From: Arthrobacter sp. Bi83
GTDB lineage: Bacteria; Actinomycetota; Actinomycetes; Actinomycetales; Micrococcaceae
Assembly: GCF_918698095.1 (NCBI RefSeq)
Contig: NZ_CAKKLY010000018.1
Span: 1 to 64,000 of the forward strand
Length of the DNA: 64,000 nt
Reading direction: 5' to 3'
Shown: piece after piece, positions 1 through 9,596 of the stretch
Layout: each line of letters starts with the position of its first letter
Position numbering within the stretch: position 1 is the first letter of the stretch
Made by a program: the position numbers and the translations under genes
Notes under the pieces: generated by a model
The model's database searches: none
What the model saw: only the letters and a program-made list of their open reading frames with translations
What the model was told of the DNA's origin: nothing

Positions 1-35
1 ATCCGGCCCCGGGCGCCAGCATTAGAATCAATAGA

Positions 36-1241
36 GTGACATATCCAGCAGCAACAGGAGACCTCCCCCGCGCGACAGGTCCGGTGCCGCACCTGTCCCA
101 GGAACGGTCCGCCGTGATCGACCTCGAAGCCATCCGCCACAACGTGCGGCGTCTTGTGGCAGCCGCCTCGCCGGCGCGGGTCATGGCCGTAGTGAAGGCC
201 GATGCGTACGGCCACGGGGCGGTACCGGTGGCGCGCGCAGCCCTTCAGGCGGGAGCCAGCTGGCTGGGAGTGGCGCACATTTCCGAGGCGCTGGCCCTCC
301 GCGCCGCCGGCATCCAGGCGCCGCTGCTCGCCTGGCTGCACACCCCCGAAAGCAACTTCGGCGCGGCGGTGGCCGCCGGCGTCGACATCGGGTGTTCGGG
401 CTGGGAGCTGGAGCGGATCGTCACTGCCGCCCGGGACCAGGAGCGTCCGGCGCGCATCCATCTCAAGGTGGACACGGGCCTTGGCCGGAACGGCGCCACC
501 GTGGAGGTGTGGGACCGCCTCGTGGGCGAGGCCATGGAATACCAGGACGAAGGCCTGCTGCGCGTGGTGGGCATTTTCTCGCACCTCGCAGTAGCCGATG
601 AACCCGAGCGCCCCGAAACCGACGATCAGCTCGCCGCTTTCCGCGACGTCCTGGCCATCGCCGAGGACGCCGGCGTGGACCCCGAAGTCCGCCATTTGGC
701 CAACACCCCGGCCACCCTGTCCCGGCCGGACACGCACTTCGACCTCGTCAGGGTGGGTCTCGGCATCTACGGCCTGTCGCCGTTCGAGGGGCAGACGTCC
801 GCTGAACTGGGACTCCGCCCGGCAATGACCCTGCGCACGGTGGTGGCCCACTGCAAGGACGTCCCCTCCGGCCAGGGCGTCTCCTACGGGTTCAACTACC
901 GCACCTCCGGCGAAAGCACTCTTGGACTCATCCCGCTGGGCTACGCGGACGGCGTGCCGCGCGTGGCCACCGGCGGGCCGGTGCGGGTGGAAGGCGTCAC
1001 CTACCCGGTGGTCGGCCGGATCGCCATGGACCAGATGGTGATCGACCTCGGCCGCCGGGACGTATCAGCAGGCGGCCACAGCGTCCTCGGCGCGGAGGCC
1101 CTGCTCTTTGGCGACGGCGCCGACGGCGGCCCCACCGCCGATGACTGGGCCCGTGCCGCCGGCACCAACAACTACGAAATCGTGACCCGCATTAGCCCCC
1201 GCGTGCCGCGCACCTTCATCAACGAAACGCCCGCGCAGTGA
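36..1241 (+). CDS. alr: Alanine racemase
   Basis: PLP-dependent cytosolic enzyme interconverting L- and D-alanine for peptidoglycan. The PLP lysine is K54 in the VVKADAYGHG motif and the second catalytic base is Tyr284 in VSYGFNYR; R239 in VRVGLGIYGL is also conserved. At 401 residues it is slightly longer than the usual 360-380 because of a variable N-terminus. The GTG start lies 7 nt after a TAGAAT box (23-28), suggesting a leaderless transcript. Its stop overlaps the tsaE start (GTGA), so it heads the tsaE-tsaB-rimI-tsaD operon, a common actinobacterial arrangement. Confidence 0.96.
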   Translation: MTYPAATGDLPRATGPVPHLSQERSAVIDLEAIRHNVRRLVAAASPARVMAVVKADAYGHGAVPVARAALQAGASWLGVAHISEALALRAAGIQAPLLAWLHTPESNFGAAVAAGVDIGCSGWELERIVTAARDQERPARIHLKVDTGLGRNGATVEVWDRLVGEAMEYQDEGLLRVVGIFSHLAVADEPERPETDDQLAAFRDVLAIAEDAGVDPEVRHLANTPATLSRPDTHFDLVRVGLGIYGLSPFEGQTSAELGLRPAMTLRTVVAHCKDVPSGQGVSYGFNYRTSGESTLGLIPLGYADGVPRVATGGPVRVEGVTYPVVGRIAMDQMVIDLGRRDVSAGGHSVLGAEALLFGDGADGGPTADDWARAAGTNNYEIVTRISPRVPRTFINETPAQ

Positions 1242-1882
1242 GCCTTCCGGCAGCCCTTAATCCGCCGCGCTGGGTCCAGACCCTGAAAGTCACGACGGCG
1301 GAACAGACACACGCACTCGGCGCGGCACTCGCGGAGGTGCTGCGGGCGGGGGACCTGCTGGTCCTCACGGGTGAACTTGGCGCGGGCAAGACGACGTTCA
1401 CCCAGGGCCTCGGGGAGGGCCTGGGGGTGCGGGAGGGCATCATTTCGCCGACCTTTGTGCTGGTCAGAATCCATCCCAACCTCCCCGGCGGTCCCAGGCC
1501 CGGCGGCCCGGACCTGGTCCATGTAGACGCCTACCGGCTGGGATCGGCGTCGGAAATCGATGACATCGATCTGGAAAACACCATGGATTCCTCCGTCACC
1601 GTGGTGGAGTGGGGACGTGACCGCGTGGAGCACCTGAGCGAGAGCCGGCTCGAGGTGGAGCTGCACCGCACTATTGGAAGCGCCACTGTTGGAAGCGGCG
1701 CACTTGAACACCCTGCGGTCGGAGACGGCCCGGACCCAGGCGCCGAACCGCGAGGGGCGGACGCTGTCCTGGACTTCGATACCGAGGACGACGACGAGCC
1801 CCGCACTATCATCATCCGCGGCTTCGGGCCGCGCTGGGAGGACCAACCCGTCCTGAAGCAGGCCTCCGAAGGGACATCCTGA
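1238..1882 (+). CDS. tsaE: tRNA t6A biosynthesis ATPase TsaE
   Basis: Small P-loop ATPase of the TsaB-TsaD-TsaE complex that makes N6-threonylcarbamoyladenosine at position 37 of ANN-decoding tRNAs. Walker A is GELGAGKTT (residues 45-53), followed by the family motifs SPTFVLV, VHVDAYRL and VVEWG. At 214 residues it is about 60 longer than the E. coli protein. The extra C-terminus is acidic (a run of E/D near residue 185) and contains a 15-bp in-frame tandem duplication (1670-1699, TIGSA/TVGSG). GTG start overlaps the alr stop; its own stop overlaps the tsaB start. Confidence 0.95.
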   Translation: MSLPAALNPPRWVQTLKVTTAEQTHALGAALAEVLRAGDLLVLTGELGAGKTTFTQGLGEGLGVREGIISPTFVLVRIHPNLPGGPRPGGPDLVHVDAYRLGSASEIDDIDLENTMDSSVTVVEWGRDRVEHLSESRLEVELHRTIGSATVGSGALEHPAVGDGPDPGAEPRGADAVLDFDTEDDDEPRTIIIRGFGPRWEDQPVLKQASEGTS

Positions 1883-2553
1883 TGCTCATCCTTGCCATCG
1901 ATACCTCCGCCGTGGCCAGCGCCGCACTGGTGTCCGACGATGCCCTCGAGGGCGTCGTGGGCAGCTTTTCCACCGAGGACACGCGCACCCACGCCGAGGT
2001 GCTCGCGCCGGGAATCGAGAAGCTGCTGGCCGAAGCCGATGTCACGGGTGCGGACGTCGACGCAATCGTCGTCGGCGTCGGGCCCGGTCCGTTCACCGGG
2101 CTCCGCTCGGGCATTGCAACAGCCCGGACCCTTGCCTATGTCTGGGGCAAACCGCTCTACGGACTGATGAGCCTGGATGCCGTGGCACTGGAAGTGGCCG
2201 AGTCAACCGAGGCGGCGCCCGAGTTTCTCGTGGCCACCGATGCCAGGCGCAAAGAGGTGTATTGGGCCCGGTATACGTTGCAGGTGGGCCAGCTTCCCAG
2301 GCTCGTGGACGGGCCGCATGTGGGTTTCGCCTCCGATCTTCCTGACCTGCCCGCCTACGGCGCCGGCGCCGGGCTGTACTCCGATGTCCTGCGGGCCGAC
2401 CCGGACTTCAGCACGGAACAGCCTGACGCGCTGTATCTGGGACAGTTCGCCCTGGCGAGGCTGGAGGCGGGGGAGCAGCTCATGGACTCCACGCCGCTGT
2501 ACCTCCGTGAATCCGACGCACAGGTTCCGGGCCCCCGGAAGCGCGCGCTGTGA
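1882..2553 (+). CDS. tsaB: tRNA t6A scaffold protein TsaB
   Basis: Inactive ASKHA-fold partner of TsaD in the t6A complex. The N-terminal LAIDTSAVASAAL strand and the GVGPGPFTGLRSG motif are diagnostic of TsaB. Length (223 residues) is normal. The start shares one base with the tsaE stop (TGATG), and the end overlaps the GTG of rimI, so translation is probably coupled along the operon. Confidence 0.95.
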   Translation: MLILAIDTSAVASAALVSDDALEGVVGSFSTEDTRTHAEVLAPGIEKLLAEADVTGADVDAIVVGVGPGPFTGLRSGIATARTLAYVWGKPLYGLMSLDAVALEVAESTEAAPEFLVATDARRKEVYWARYTLQVGQLPRLVDGPHVGFASDLPDLPAYGAGAGLYSDVLRADPDFSTEQPDALYLGQFALARLEAGEQLMDSTPLYLRESDAQVPGPRKRAL

Positions 2554-3191
2554 ACGGCCTGTCCGGAACCACCAGGCTGCCGGGCCCGGGCGTGACGGTC
2601 CGGGACATGGTTCCGGCCGACATCCCGGCGGTTCATGAGCTGGAGGTGCGGCTCTTTCCGGTGGATGCCTGGCCGCTGCAGATGTTCGTGGACGAGCTGG
2701 CCCAGCCCGAGACCCGACGCTACCTGATCGCGGAGGCGCCGGACGGCATCGTCGGTTACGCGGGCCTGATGTGCATCGAGCCGATCGCCGACGTCCAGAC
2801 CATCGCCGTCGTACCGGAGTATGAAGGCAGGGGCATCGGATCGGCCCTGCTCACGGAGCTGATCCGTGAGGGCCGTCGCCGGGGTGCGGCGGACGTCCTG
2901 CTTGAGGTGCGGGCCGACAACCCCCGTGCGCAGCAGCTCTACGTGCGGTTCGGATTTGAGCAGATCCATGTCCGGCGGAAATACTACCGCGACGGCGTCG
3001 ACGCCCTCATCATGAGGCTGGAGCTCGCGGATGTCCTCACGGTCCACGAGGACATCCCGCACGAGGACGTCCGCTACAAAAACCTCCGCTACCCGGACGT
3101 CCGCTACCAGGACGCCGAAATAAACAGCGCCGATCAGCACACAGCCGGCCAGCCCGGCGAAACCACCCCCACGGAGGCAGACCAGCAATGA
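2550..3191 (+). CDS. rimI: Ribosomal protein S18-alanine N-acetyltransferase RimI, with repeat tail
   Basis: GNAT-fold N-acetyltransferase; in E. coli RimI acetylates the N-terminal Ala of S18. The acetyl-CoA loop is in [14 protein letters not shown], and the C-terminal [13 protein letters not shown] motif is typical. The catalytic domain ends near residue 155. It is followed by a tail of about 55 polar residues carrying three 5-residue repeats ([18 protein letters not shown] 3066-3110), which most RimI proteins lack. GTG start overlaps tsaB; the stop overlaps the tsaD ATG. Confidence 0.92.
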   Translation: MNGLSGTTRLPGPGVTVRDMVPADIPAVHELEVRLFPVDAWPLQMFVDELAQPETRRYLIAEAPDGIVGYAGLMCIEPIADVQTIAVVPEYEGRGIGSALLTELIREGRRRGAADVLLEVRADNPRAQQLYVRFGFEQIHVRRKYYRDGVDALIMRLELADVLTVHEDIPHEDVRYKNLRYPDVRYQDAEINSADQHTAGQPGETTPTEADQQ

Positions 3192-4321
3192 ACCGTTCCC
3201 AGCCGCTCGTGCTCGGCATCGAGTCCTCCTGCGACGAAACCGGCGTCGGAATTGTCCGCGGAACGGACCTCCTGACCAACACCGTGTCCTCGTCGATGGA
3301 CGAGCACGTCAGGTTCGGCGGGGTCATTCCAGAGATCGCATCCCGCGCGCATCTGGACGCCTTCGTGCCCACGCTCCAGGCGGCGCTCGCCGAGGCGAAA
3401 GTCACCCTGGCCGATATCGACGCCATCGCCGTCACGGCCGGCCCCGGGCTGGCCGGCGCTCTGATGGTTGGGGTGTGTGCGGCGAAGGCCCTGGCGGTGG
3501 CCACGGGCAAGCCGCTGTACGCCATCAACCACCTCGTGGCCCATGTGGGCGTTGGTCTCTTGGACTCACAGTCCGGAACCGCGGGCGGTCCAGGCAACGC
3601 GCCGTCGCTCCCCGAGAACCTGGGTGCCCTGCTGGTGTCCGGCGGCCACACGGAAATCCTGCGGATCCGCAGTATCACCGACGACGTTGAACTGCTCGGC
3701 TCCACCATCGACGACGCCGCCGGCGAGGCCTACGACAAAGTGGCGCGGATCCTGGGCCTGGGCTATCCCGGCGGTCCCGCCATCGACCGGCTCGCCCGCG
3801 AGGGAAACGCCAAGGCCATCCGCTTCCCGCGGGGACTCACGCAACCCAAATACATGGGTACAGCCGAGGAGCCCGGCCGGCACCGCTACGACTGGTCCTT
3901 CAGCGGCCTGAAGACCGCGGTGGCCCGCTGCGTGGAGCAGTTCGAAGCCAAGGGTGAGACGGTCCCCGTGGCGGACATAGCAACGGCCTTCCAGGAAGCC
4001 GTGGTGGACGTCATCACGTCCAAGGCGGTCCTCGCGTGCCGGGAGCACGGCATCACCAACGTCCTGCTGGGCGGCGGCGTGGCGGCCAACTCGCGGCTGC
4101 GCCAGCTCACTGAGCAGCGCTGCTCCGCCGCCGGCATCAGGCTGCATGTTCCGCCGCTGGATCTTTGCACGGACAACGGGGCGATGGTGGCCGCCCTGGG
4201 AGCCCAGTTGGTCATGGCAGGCAGCGAGCCGAGCGGCATCGCCTTCGCCCCGGATTCCTCGATGCCGGTGACCACCGTGTCCGCGCCGGCAGTGGAACTG
4301 GCCGGGACGGCTGCCGCCTAG
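3188..4321 (+). CDS. tsaD: tRNA N6-adenosine threonylcarbamoyltransferase TsaD
   Basis: Transfers the threonylcarbamoyl group from threonylcarbamoyl-AMP to A37 of tRNA. It begins with the signature [12 protein letters not shown]. The metal-binding histidines are H115 and H119 in NHLVAH, and the C-terminal [11 protein letters not shown] supplies the third ligand. Length 377 is normal. The ATGA overlap with rimI makes it the last gene of the five-gene operon; the next gene is convergent 37 bp away. Confidence 0.97.
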   Translation: MNRSQPLVLGIESSCDETGVGIVRGTDLLTNTVSSSMDEHVRFGGVIPEIASRAHLDAFVPTLQAALAEAKVTLADIDAIAVTAGPGLAGALMVGVCAAKALAVATGKPLYAINHLVAHVGVGLLDSQSGTAGGPGNAPSLPENLGALLVSGGHTEILRIRSITDDVELLGSTIDDAAGEAYDKVARILGLGYPGGPAIDRLAREGNAKAIRFPRGLTQPKYMGTAEEPGRHRYDWSFSGLKTAVARCVEQFEAKGETVPVADIATAFQEAVVDVITSKAVLACREHGITNVLLGGGVAANSRLRQLTEQRCSAAGIRLHVPPLDLCTDNGAMVAALGAQLVMAGSEPSGIAFAPDSSMPVTTVSAPAVELAGTAAA

Positions 4322-4358
4322 GCCCGTCCAGGCCGGACACGAAAAGCTCCAAGTGGTC

Positions 4359-5510
4359 CTACGCGGTGGGGCCGTTCCGCATCTGCTTTACCAGGTCCAG
4401 CACCACAGCCTGCAGGTTACCGCCGCTTTCGGCCGCAACCCGGCGCTGGCGCTGGTAGCCGGCACCGCGGCTGATGATCTTCTCGACGTCGGCCAGTTCG
4501 TCCGGGCAGCCCAGCTTCGCGGCGATGGGTTCGAGGCGGTTGAGGGTGTCGAGCAGGTGCTCGGTGACGAGCTGCTCGTTGCCCTGGGCGTCCAGGATGA
4601 TGATGGCTTCCATCCCGTACCGGGCGGCGCGCCATTTGTTTTCCTGCACATGCCACGGCGGCATAGTAGGTATGGTCCCGCCATTGTCCAGGGTGGTGGA
4701 GAACTCGTGGACCAGGCATTGCGTCAGGGCGGCGACGGCGCCCACTTCCTCCAGCGTGGCCAGTCCGTCGCAGATGCGCATCTCGACGGTGCCCAGGTTG
4801 GGCACGGGCCGGATGTCCCAGCGGATCTCCGAGAGCGTGTCGATCACGCCGGTGGTGAACATGTCCTGGACGTAGGACTCGTATTCTTCCCAGCTGGGGA
4901 ACTGGAAGGGCAGTCCGGCGGTCGGCAACTGCTGGAACATGAGGGCGCGCTGGGACGCATAGCCGGTGTCCTCGCCGCCCCAGAACGGGCTGGAGGCGGA
5001 CAGCGACTGGAAATGCGGGAAGTAGTTGACCAGCCCGTCCAGCACAGGGAGCACCTTGTCCCGCCGGTCCAGCCCCACATGGACGTGGACGCCGTAGATC
5101 ACCATTTGCCGGCCCCACCACTGGGTGCGGTCGATCAGTTTGGCGTACCTGGCTTTGTCCGTGACCGGCTGCAGCTGGGGCGGGCTGAACGGGTGGCTGC
5201 CGGCGGAGAAGACCTCCACGCCCATGGGATCCGTGACTTCGCGGACGGCGGCAAGGGACCGGCTCAGGTCCTCCTTGGCTTCGGCGGCAGTCTCGCAGAT
5301 CCCGGTGACAAGCTCCACCGTGTTCAGCAGCAGTTCCTGCTTGATGTGCGGGTGTTCGTCGTCTTCGTTCAGCTCGGGGTGCCTGGCAGAGACTCCACGC
5401 AGCACCTCGTTTGCCACGGAGGCAAGTTCGCCGGTCTGCGCATCAACGAGTGCGAGCTCCCATTCCACACCAAGAGTTGATTGCCTGGATGAAGCGAAAT
5501 CAATCTTCAT
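4359..5510 (-). CDS. Glutamate-cysteine ligase family 2 (YbdK-type carboxylate-amine ligase)
   Basis: ATP-dependent carboxylate-amine ligase of the GCS2 family. The N-terminal TLGVEWELALVD and the later VHVHVGLD metal/ATP-site motifs match YbdK proteins, which show weak gamma-glutamylcysteine synthetase activity. The biological substrate is not evident here: no glutathione or ergothioneine genes lie nearby. Length 383 is typical. A GAGAGGAA ribosome-binding site precedes the ATG. Transcribed towards tsaD and divergent from the GH3 gene. Confidence 0.85.
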   Translation of the reverse strand: MKIDFASSRQSTLGVEWELALVDAQTGELASVANEVLRGVSARHPELNEDDEHPHIKQELLLNTVELVTGICETAAEAKEDLSRSLAAVREVTDPMGVEVFSAGSHPFSPPQLQPVTDKARYAKLIDRTQWWGRQMVIYGVHVHVGLDRRDKVLPVLDGLVNYFPHFQSLSASSPFWGGEDTGYASQRALMFQQLPTAGLPFQFPSWEEYESYVQDMFTTGVIDTLSEIRWDIRPVPNLGTVEMRICDGLATLEEVGAVAALTQCLVHEFSTTLDNGGTIPTMPPWHVQENKWRAARYGMEAIIILDAQGNEQLVTEHLLDTLNRLEPIAAKLGCPDELADVEKIISRGAGYQRQRRVAAESGGNLQAVVLDLVKQMRNGPTA

Positions 5511-5613
5511 GTGTTCCTCTCGCTGTCTGCTGTCCCGTTTACTGGCCGTTTCTGGCAGAACGGTTGGCAGGGGAACGGTCTTCCAAGTCTAGTGCAGGGG
5601 TAGCATCAAGATG

Positions 5614-7389
5614 ATGGCTTGGCTACAGAGAGCGCGTGAGAGTCTTCACATGACTGCTTCCGCCAACCCCGCCAAAAACAAACCCGTCCTGACCGCGGCC
5701 GCCCTCGCGTTGCTGCTCGGGGCGGTGGCCTGCACGCCGCAGCCGACGCCGCCGTCGTCGTCCGACGCGGCACCGGTGCCGAGTCCACTCGGTTCCGGTT
5801 CGCCCGCATCGTCCGGTTCAGGACAACAGCCGACGACGGCGGCGCCGCCGCCCGCGGCAACCCCGCCGAGGGCGCCCGGCAAGGGAACGGCGCCGCTGGG
5901 CTGGGGACCGCAGCAGCGCGACGAGGCGGCGGCGGCCGCGGCGGTGGCCAGCATGACGCTGAGCGAGAAGGCCGGGCAGGTGCTCCTGCCGTTCTATGCC
6001 GGCCTCAACCACGAGGCACAGGCCGCCACGGTTGAAAGGCTTCACCTGGCAGGCTCCATGATCATGGGCGACAACGTGCCCCGGGCGGGCGACGGACTCG
6101 TCGACGTCAGGAGCATGACGGCCGCCACCGGGCGGCTGGGCGCCGCTTCCCGATCCGGCGGCCGGACGTGGCCCGGACTGATCGGCGTGGACCAGGAAGG
6201 GGGACTGGTGGCCCGGCTGGGTGCCCCGCTCACCGGCTGGCCGTCGCCCATGAGCTACGGCGCAGCCGGCAGCGTGCCGCTGGCAACAGAAGCCGGCAAG
6301 GGGCTAGCGGCGGAACTCGCAACGCTCGGCTTCACCGTTGACTTCGCGCCGGACGCCGATGTCACCATCGGCCCGGCTGACCCCACCATCGGCGCCCGCT
6401 CCATGTCCGCCGATCCCCGTGCCGCAGGAAACCTGAGCGTCGGGTTCTCGCGCGGCATGCTGGCAGCCGGCGTGCTGTCCGCAGTCAAGCATTTTCCGGG
6501 GCACGGTTCCGTGACGGTGGACTCACACAAGGACCTGCCCGTCCAGAAGGCCACGGTCGCGCAGCTGAAGGCCAGGGACTGGAAGCCCTTCCAGGCGGCC
6601 GTGGCCGCCGGGTCCCCAATGATCATGGCCGGACACATTGCTGTGCCGGCCCTCGAACCGGGCGTCCCGTCGTCGCTCTCGCCGGCCAGTTATGCCGCGC
6701 TGCGGGCCATGGGGTTCAAGGGAGTGGCCGTCACGGACGCCCTGAACATGGGGGCCGTGAGCGCGCGGTACCCGCGCGGCTCGGCAGCCCCGGCTGCACT
6801 CGCCGCAGGCGCTGACCTGCTGCTGATGCCCGCCGACGTCAATGCGGCCCACGCGGCGATCGTCACTGCTGTTGCTGCCGGCAAGCTGTCGGCAGCACGC
6901 CTGGACGAAGCGGTCCGCCGCGTGGTCACCATGATGATCTGGCGCGGACGGACGAAGCCAGCGCAGCTCAACGCTCTTCCGGGCAGCGCCGGGAGCGTGT
7001 CGGCAAGAGTGTCCGCCCGGGCCGTCACGGTCCTCGCGGGGCAATGCCGGGGTCCGCTGGTTCCTGGCCGGCTGCGGGTGACGGGCGGGACGGCTCCGGA
7101 CAGGGCGCTCTTTGCCGCTGCTGCCAGGGACGCGGGCATCGCGCTGGGTGCAGGACCGCTGGTCACCCTGATCGGATACGGCGGCGTTCCTGCGGGCGGA
7201 GACATCGCCGTGGCACTCGACGCGCCGTGGCCGCTGGCCGGGTCTTCCGCACCCACCAAAGTGGCACTGTACGGCCGGACGCCCGGCGCCTTCCGGGCCC
7301 TGCTGGCGGTGCTGGCCGGCAAGGCGACGGCCCCCGGCAAGCTGCCGGCCGCCGTCGGACCTTACCGCCAGGGTTCCGGCTGTCCCTGA
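5614..7389 (+). CDS. Glycoside hydrolase family 3 lipoprotein (NagZ-like beta-N-acetylhexosaminidase)
   Basis: Secreted, lipid-anchored GH3 hydrolase. A signal peptide ends in a lipobox (LLGAVAC, Cys40), followed by a 50-residue Pro/Ser/Ala linker. The catalytic barrel has KHFPGHG (292-298) with the Asp-Ser-His acid/base motif (D303, H305) found in NagZ-type enzymes, and the nucleophile D375 in AVTDALNMG. A C-terminal alpha/beta-like region follows. Probable substrates are N-acetylglucosaminides of peptidoglycan. ATG 5614 lies 7 nt after TAGCAT (5601-5606), fitting a leaderless start; ATG 5611 and ATG 5650 are alternatives. Confidence 0.88.
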   Translation: MAWLQRARESLHMTASANPAKNKPVLTAAALALLLGAVACTPQPTPPSSSDAAPVPSPLGSGSPASSGSGQQPTTAAPPPAATPPRAPGKGTAPLGWGPQQRDEAAAAAAVASMTLSEKAGQVLLPFYAGLNHEAQAATVERLHLAGSMIMGDNVPRAGDGLVDVRSMTAATGRLGAASRSGGRTWPGLIGVDQEGGLVARLGAPLTGWPSPMSYGAAGSVPLATEAGKGLAAELATLGFTVDFAPDADVTIGPADPTIGARSMSADPRAAGNLSVGFSRGMLAAGVLSAVKHFPGHGSVTVDSHKDLPVQKATVAQLKARDWKPFQAAVAAGSPMIMAGHIAVPALEPGVPSSLSPASYAALRAMGFKGVAVTDALNMGAVSARYPRGSAAPAALAAGADLLLMPADVNAAHAAIVTAVAAGKLSAARLDEAVRRVVTMMIWRGRTKPAQLNALPGSAGSVSARVSARAVTVLAGQCRGPLVPGRLRVTGGTAPDRALFAAAARDAGIALGAGPLVTLIGYGGVPAGGDIAVALDAPWPLAGSSAPTKVALYGRTPGAFRALLAVLAGKATAPGKLPAAVGPYRQGSGCP

Positions 7390-7393
7390 CGCC

Positions 7394-7425
7394 CGCCGTC
7401 CCGAAAGGCCGCCGTCTCGAAAGTG
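7394..7425. repeat. Two tandem 16-bp imperfect repeats
   Basis: CGCCGTCCCGAAAGGC (7394-7409) is followed directly by CGCCGTCTCGAAAGTG (7410-7425), 13 of 16 bases identical. It lies between the GH3 stop and the sdhL-like gene. Function unknown; it resembles other short duplications in this window. Confidence 0.7.
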
Positions 7426-7510
7426 CCGCCGAGCGTCACAAACCAGAGATTCCGCGAGCCGTCCGGCCTGCCGGGGGTGGCAGCCGGCAGCATGCCCGTT
7501 TAATGGAGGG

Positions 7511-8329
7511 GTGCCGATTCTGAATAAAGACATGACCCTGTGCATCTCGCTCTCGGCCCGGCCGAGCAACAACGGGACCCGCTTCCATAACTACCTGTAC
7601 GACCAGCTCGGACTGAACTGGATCTACAAAGCGTTCGCGCCCACCGACCTGGCCCAGGCGATCGCGGGCGTCCGCGGCCTCGGCATCCGGGGCTGCGCCG
7701 TCTCCATGCCGTACAAGGAAGACGTGATCGCCCTCGTCGACGCCATGGACCCGTCAGCCAAGGCCATCGATTCGGTGAACACCATCGTCAACGACGGCGG
7801 CCGCCTCACCGCCTACAACACCGACTACACCGCGATCGAGCAGCTGCTGGAACGCAACGCGGTGCCCGCGGAATCCTCGGTGCTGCTCAAGGGCGCCGGC
7901 GGAATGGCCAAGGCCACCGCGGCGGCACTGCGGGACGCCGGCTTCAAGGACGTCACCATCATCGCCCGGAACGAGACCGCCGGCCGGGCGCTCGCCGGTC
8001 TCTACGGATTCCAGTGGAGCGCCGAGCTCGGCGGCGCCACGGCGGACCTGGTCATCAACGTCACGCCGGTCGGCATGGCCGGTGGCCCTGAGGCCGGCTC
8101 GCTGTCCTTCCCCGTCGAAGCCGTCGAGGCCGCCAAGGTGGTGTTCGATGTCGTGGCCCTGCCGGCAGAGACGCCTCTTATCAAGGCGGCGCGGGCGGCC
8201 GGCAAACAGGTCATCACCGGCGCGGAAGTGGCCACCATCCAGGCGCTGGAACAGTTCGTGCTGTATACCGGCATCCGCCCCACCGACGAGCAGGTGCGGG
8301 ACGCCGAAGCGTTCGTGCGCGCGCAGTAG
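7511..8329 (+). CDS. Shikimate dehydrogenase-like protein (SdhL / HI0607 type)
   Basis: NAD(P)-dependent oxidoreductase of the AroE superfamily. The N-terminal substrate region is SLSARPSNNGTRFHN rather than the SLSPxxHN of true AroE, which places it with the HI0607 (SDH-L) branch that has low shikimate activity. The catalytic pair K69 (MPYKED) and D105 (NTDYTA) is intact, and KGAGGMA is the dinucleotide loop. It is isolated from other aro genes, so a biosynthetic role is doubtful. The GTG start directly abuts a GGAGGG sequence, too close for a normal RBS, but lies 6 nt after a TTTAAT box, so a leaderless start is likely. Confidence 0.83.
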   Translation: MPILNKDMTLCISLSARPSNNGTRFHNYLYDQLGLNWIYKAFAPTDLAQAIAGVRGLGIRGCAVSMPYKEDVIALVDAMDPSAKAIDSVNTIVNDGGRLTAYNTDYTAIEQLLERNAVPAESSVLLKGAGGMAKATAAALRDAGFKDVTIIARNETAGRALAGLYGFQWSAELGGATADLVINVTPVGMAGGPEAGSLSFPVEAVEAAKVVFDVVALPAETPLIKAARAAGKQVITGAEVATIQALEQFVLYTGIRPTDEQVRDAEAFVRAQ

Positions 8330-8357
8330 CGAACGCTTGGTAGGGCCCTGGAAGGGC

Positions 8358-9596
8358 TTAGCCCGGCTGGACCGGCTCCACGGAGACGGTCACTCGGTCC
8401 TCACCGATCCTGGTGAGGACCAGGGTGGCCGTCTTTTTTCCTGCTTTTTTCCCGCTGCCCTTCCCCGCCGGGAGGAGCTGCTTCCGGAGCTCCTCCGGAG
8501 TGACGGACGTGCCGCGCTTCTTGATGTCCAGCACGCCGATGCCGTTCTGCTTCACCCAGGCTTTGAGTCCCTTCACGCTGTACGGCATGACCTCCAGGAC
8601 TTTGTAGGCGCGGGCGAAGGGGGTGTCCACCAGAGCCGGGGCACAAATGTAGGCAATATGTTCATCCACGAGGTGTCCGCCCAGCTGCAGGGCCAGGTCC
8701 GCCACGAGGCCGGCGCGGATCACGGCGCCGTCAGGTTCGTAGAGATAGCCCTCCACGGGCCCCACAGGAGCCGCCGGGCCGCCGCCGAAATCCTCCGCGC
8801 TGGTGAGTTCCGCCGCCCCCTGCGGTCCGAGCAGCAGCGCCGCCCGCCGCACCCCGGCCCGGGCCACCGCATTGAACCAGAGCGAGACCTCGGTGACGTC
8901 GCCGCCCACCGAGACCCACTGCGCCTCGCAGCCGGCCGGCACGGAGTCGTGCGGCATGCCGGGGCCCATCTTGACACCCACTGCGAGCCCTGATGCGGCG
9001 AGCGACTCGACGAAGGACAGCGGAGGCGAAAAGGCCTCAGGGTCCCAGATCCTCTTAGTCCCGGATGTGGATGTAGTGCGCCGCGCCGGATCCAGCCAGA
9101 CGCCGTCCGCGTCACCGAGGGAAACCGACGTCGCGTCCGAATGCACCACCGTGGCGTGCGGAAACGGGATGAGGTTGATGGTGGCGCACGCGGCGGTGGT
9201 CTCATCGACCTCCACGGCAGTCACGGCGATGTCCAGCGACGCCAGCGCCATGGAATCCGCGCCCAGGCCGCAGCCGAGATCGGCAACGTGCCGCACGCCC
9301 GCCTGGGCGAAGCGCTGGGCATGCCTGGCCGCCACGTTGAGCCGGGTGGCCTGCTCGAGGCCCGCCTGCGTGAACAGCATCTGGCGGGCGAACTCGCCAA
9401 ACTTTCCTTCCGCCCTGGTCCGCAGCCGGGACTGGGTGAGTACTGCGGACACGAGGTCGGGGGAGTGCCCCGCCTTGCGGAGGCTTGAGTTGAGCGCAAA
9501 GGACTGGTCCTCGCGGTACGGACCCAGCGAGGCCAGCAGCTGCCATCCTTCTTCGGTGAGGAGCTGTGCGATCTGGTCCTGCGGTGCGTCAGACAT
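8358..9596 (-). CDS. Class I SAM-dependent methyltransferase, THUMP-like
   Basis: Predicted methyltransferase with a Rossmann SAM site (VADLGCGLGADSMAL) and a WLDPARR motif where nucleic-acid methylases have a DPPY-like sequence. The N-terminal region is helical. The basic, lysine-rich C-terminus, with GVLDIKKRGT, matches the THUMP-domain-like region of uncharacterised actinobacterial methylases. An RNA substrate is plausible but unproven. I chose ATG 9596 over an upstream in-frame start because a TAGGCT box (9604-9609, complement) ends 7 nt before it, and because the longer form would overlap the divergent gene. Confidence 0.8.
   Translation of the reverse strand: MSDAPQDQIAQLLTEEGWQLLASLGPYREDQSFALNSSLRKAGHSPDLVSAVLTQSRLRTRAEGKFGEFARQMLFTQAGLEQATRLNVAARHAQRFAQAGVRHVADLGCGLGADSMALASLDIAVTAVEVDETTAACATINLIPFPHATVVHSDATSVSLGDADGVWLDPARRTTSTSGTKRIWDPEAFSPPLSFVESLAASGLAVGVKMGPGMPHDSVPAGCEAQWVSVGGDVTEVSLWFNAVARAGVRRAALLLGPQGAAELTSAEDFGGGPAAPVGPVEGYLYEPDGAVIRAGLVADLALQLGGHLVDEHIAYICAPALVDTPFARAYKVLEVMPYSVKGLKAWVKQNGIGVLDIKKRGTSVTPEELRKQLLPAGKGSGKKAGKKTATLVLTRIGEDRVTVSVEPVQPG

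Noticed and set aside
4353..5480. 375-codon plus-strand frame opposite the YbdK-type ligase
   Set aside because: The minus-strand frame carries clear GCS2 motifs and an RBS.
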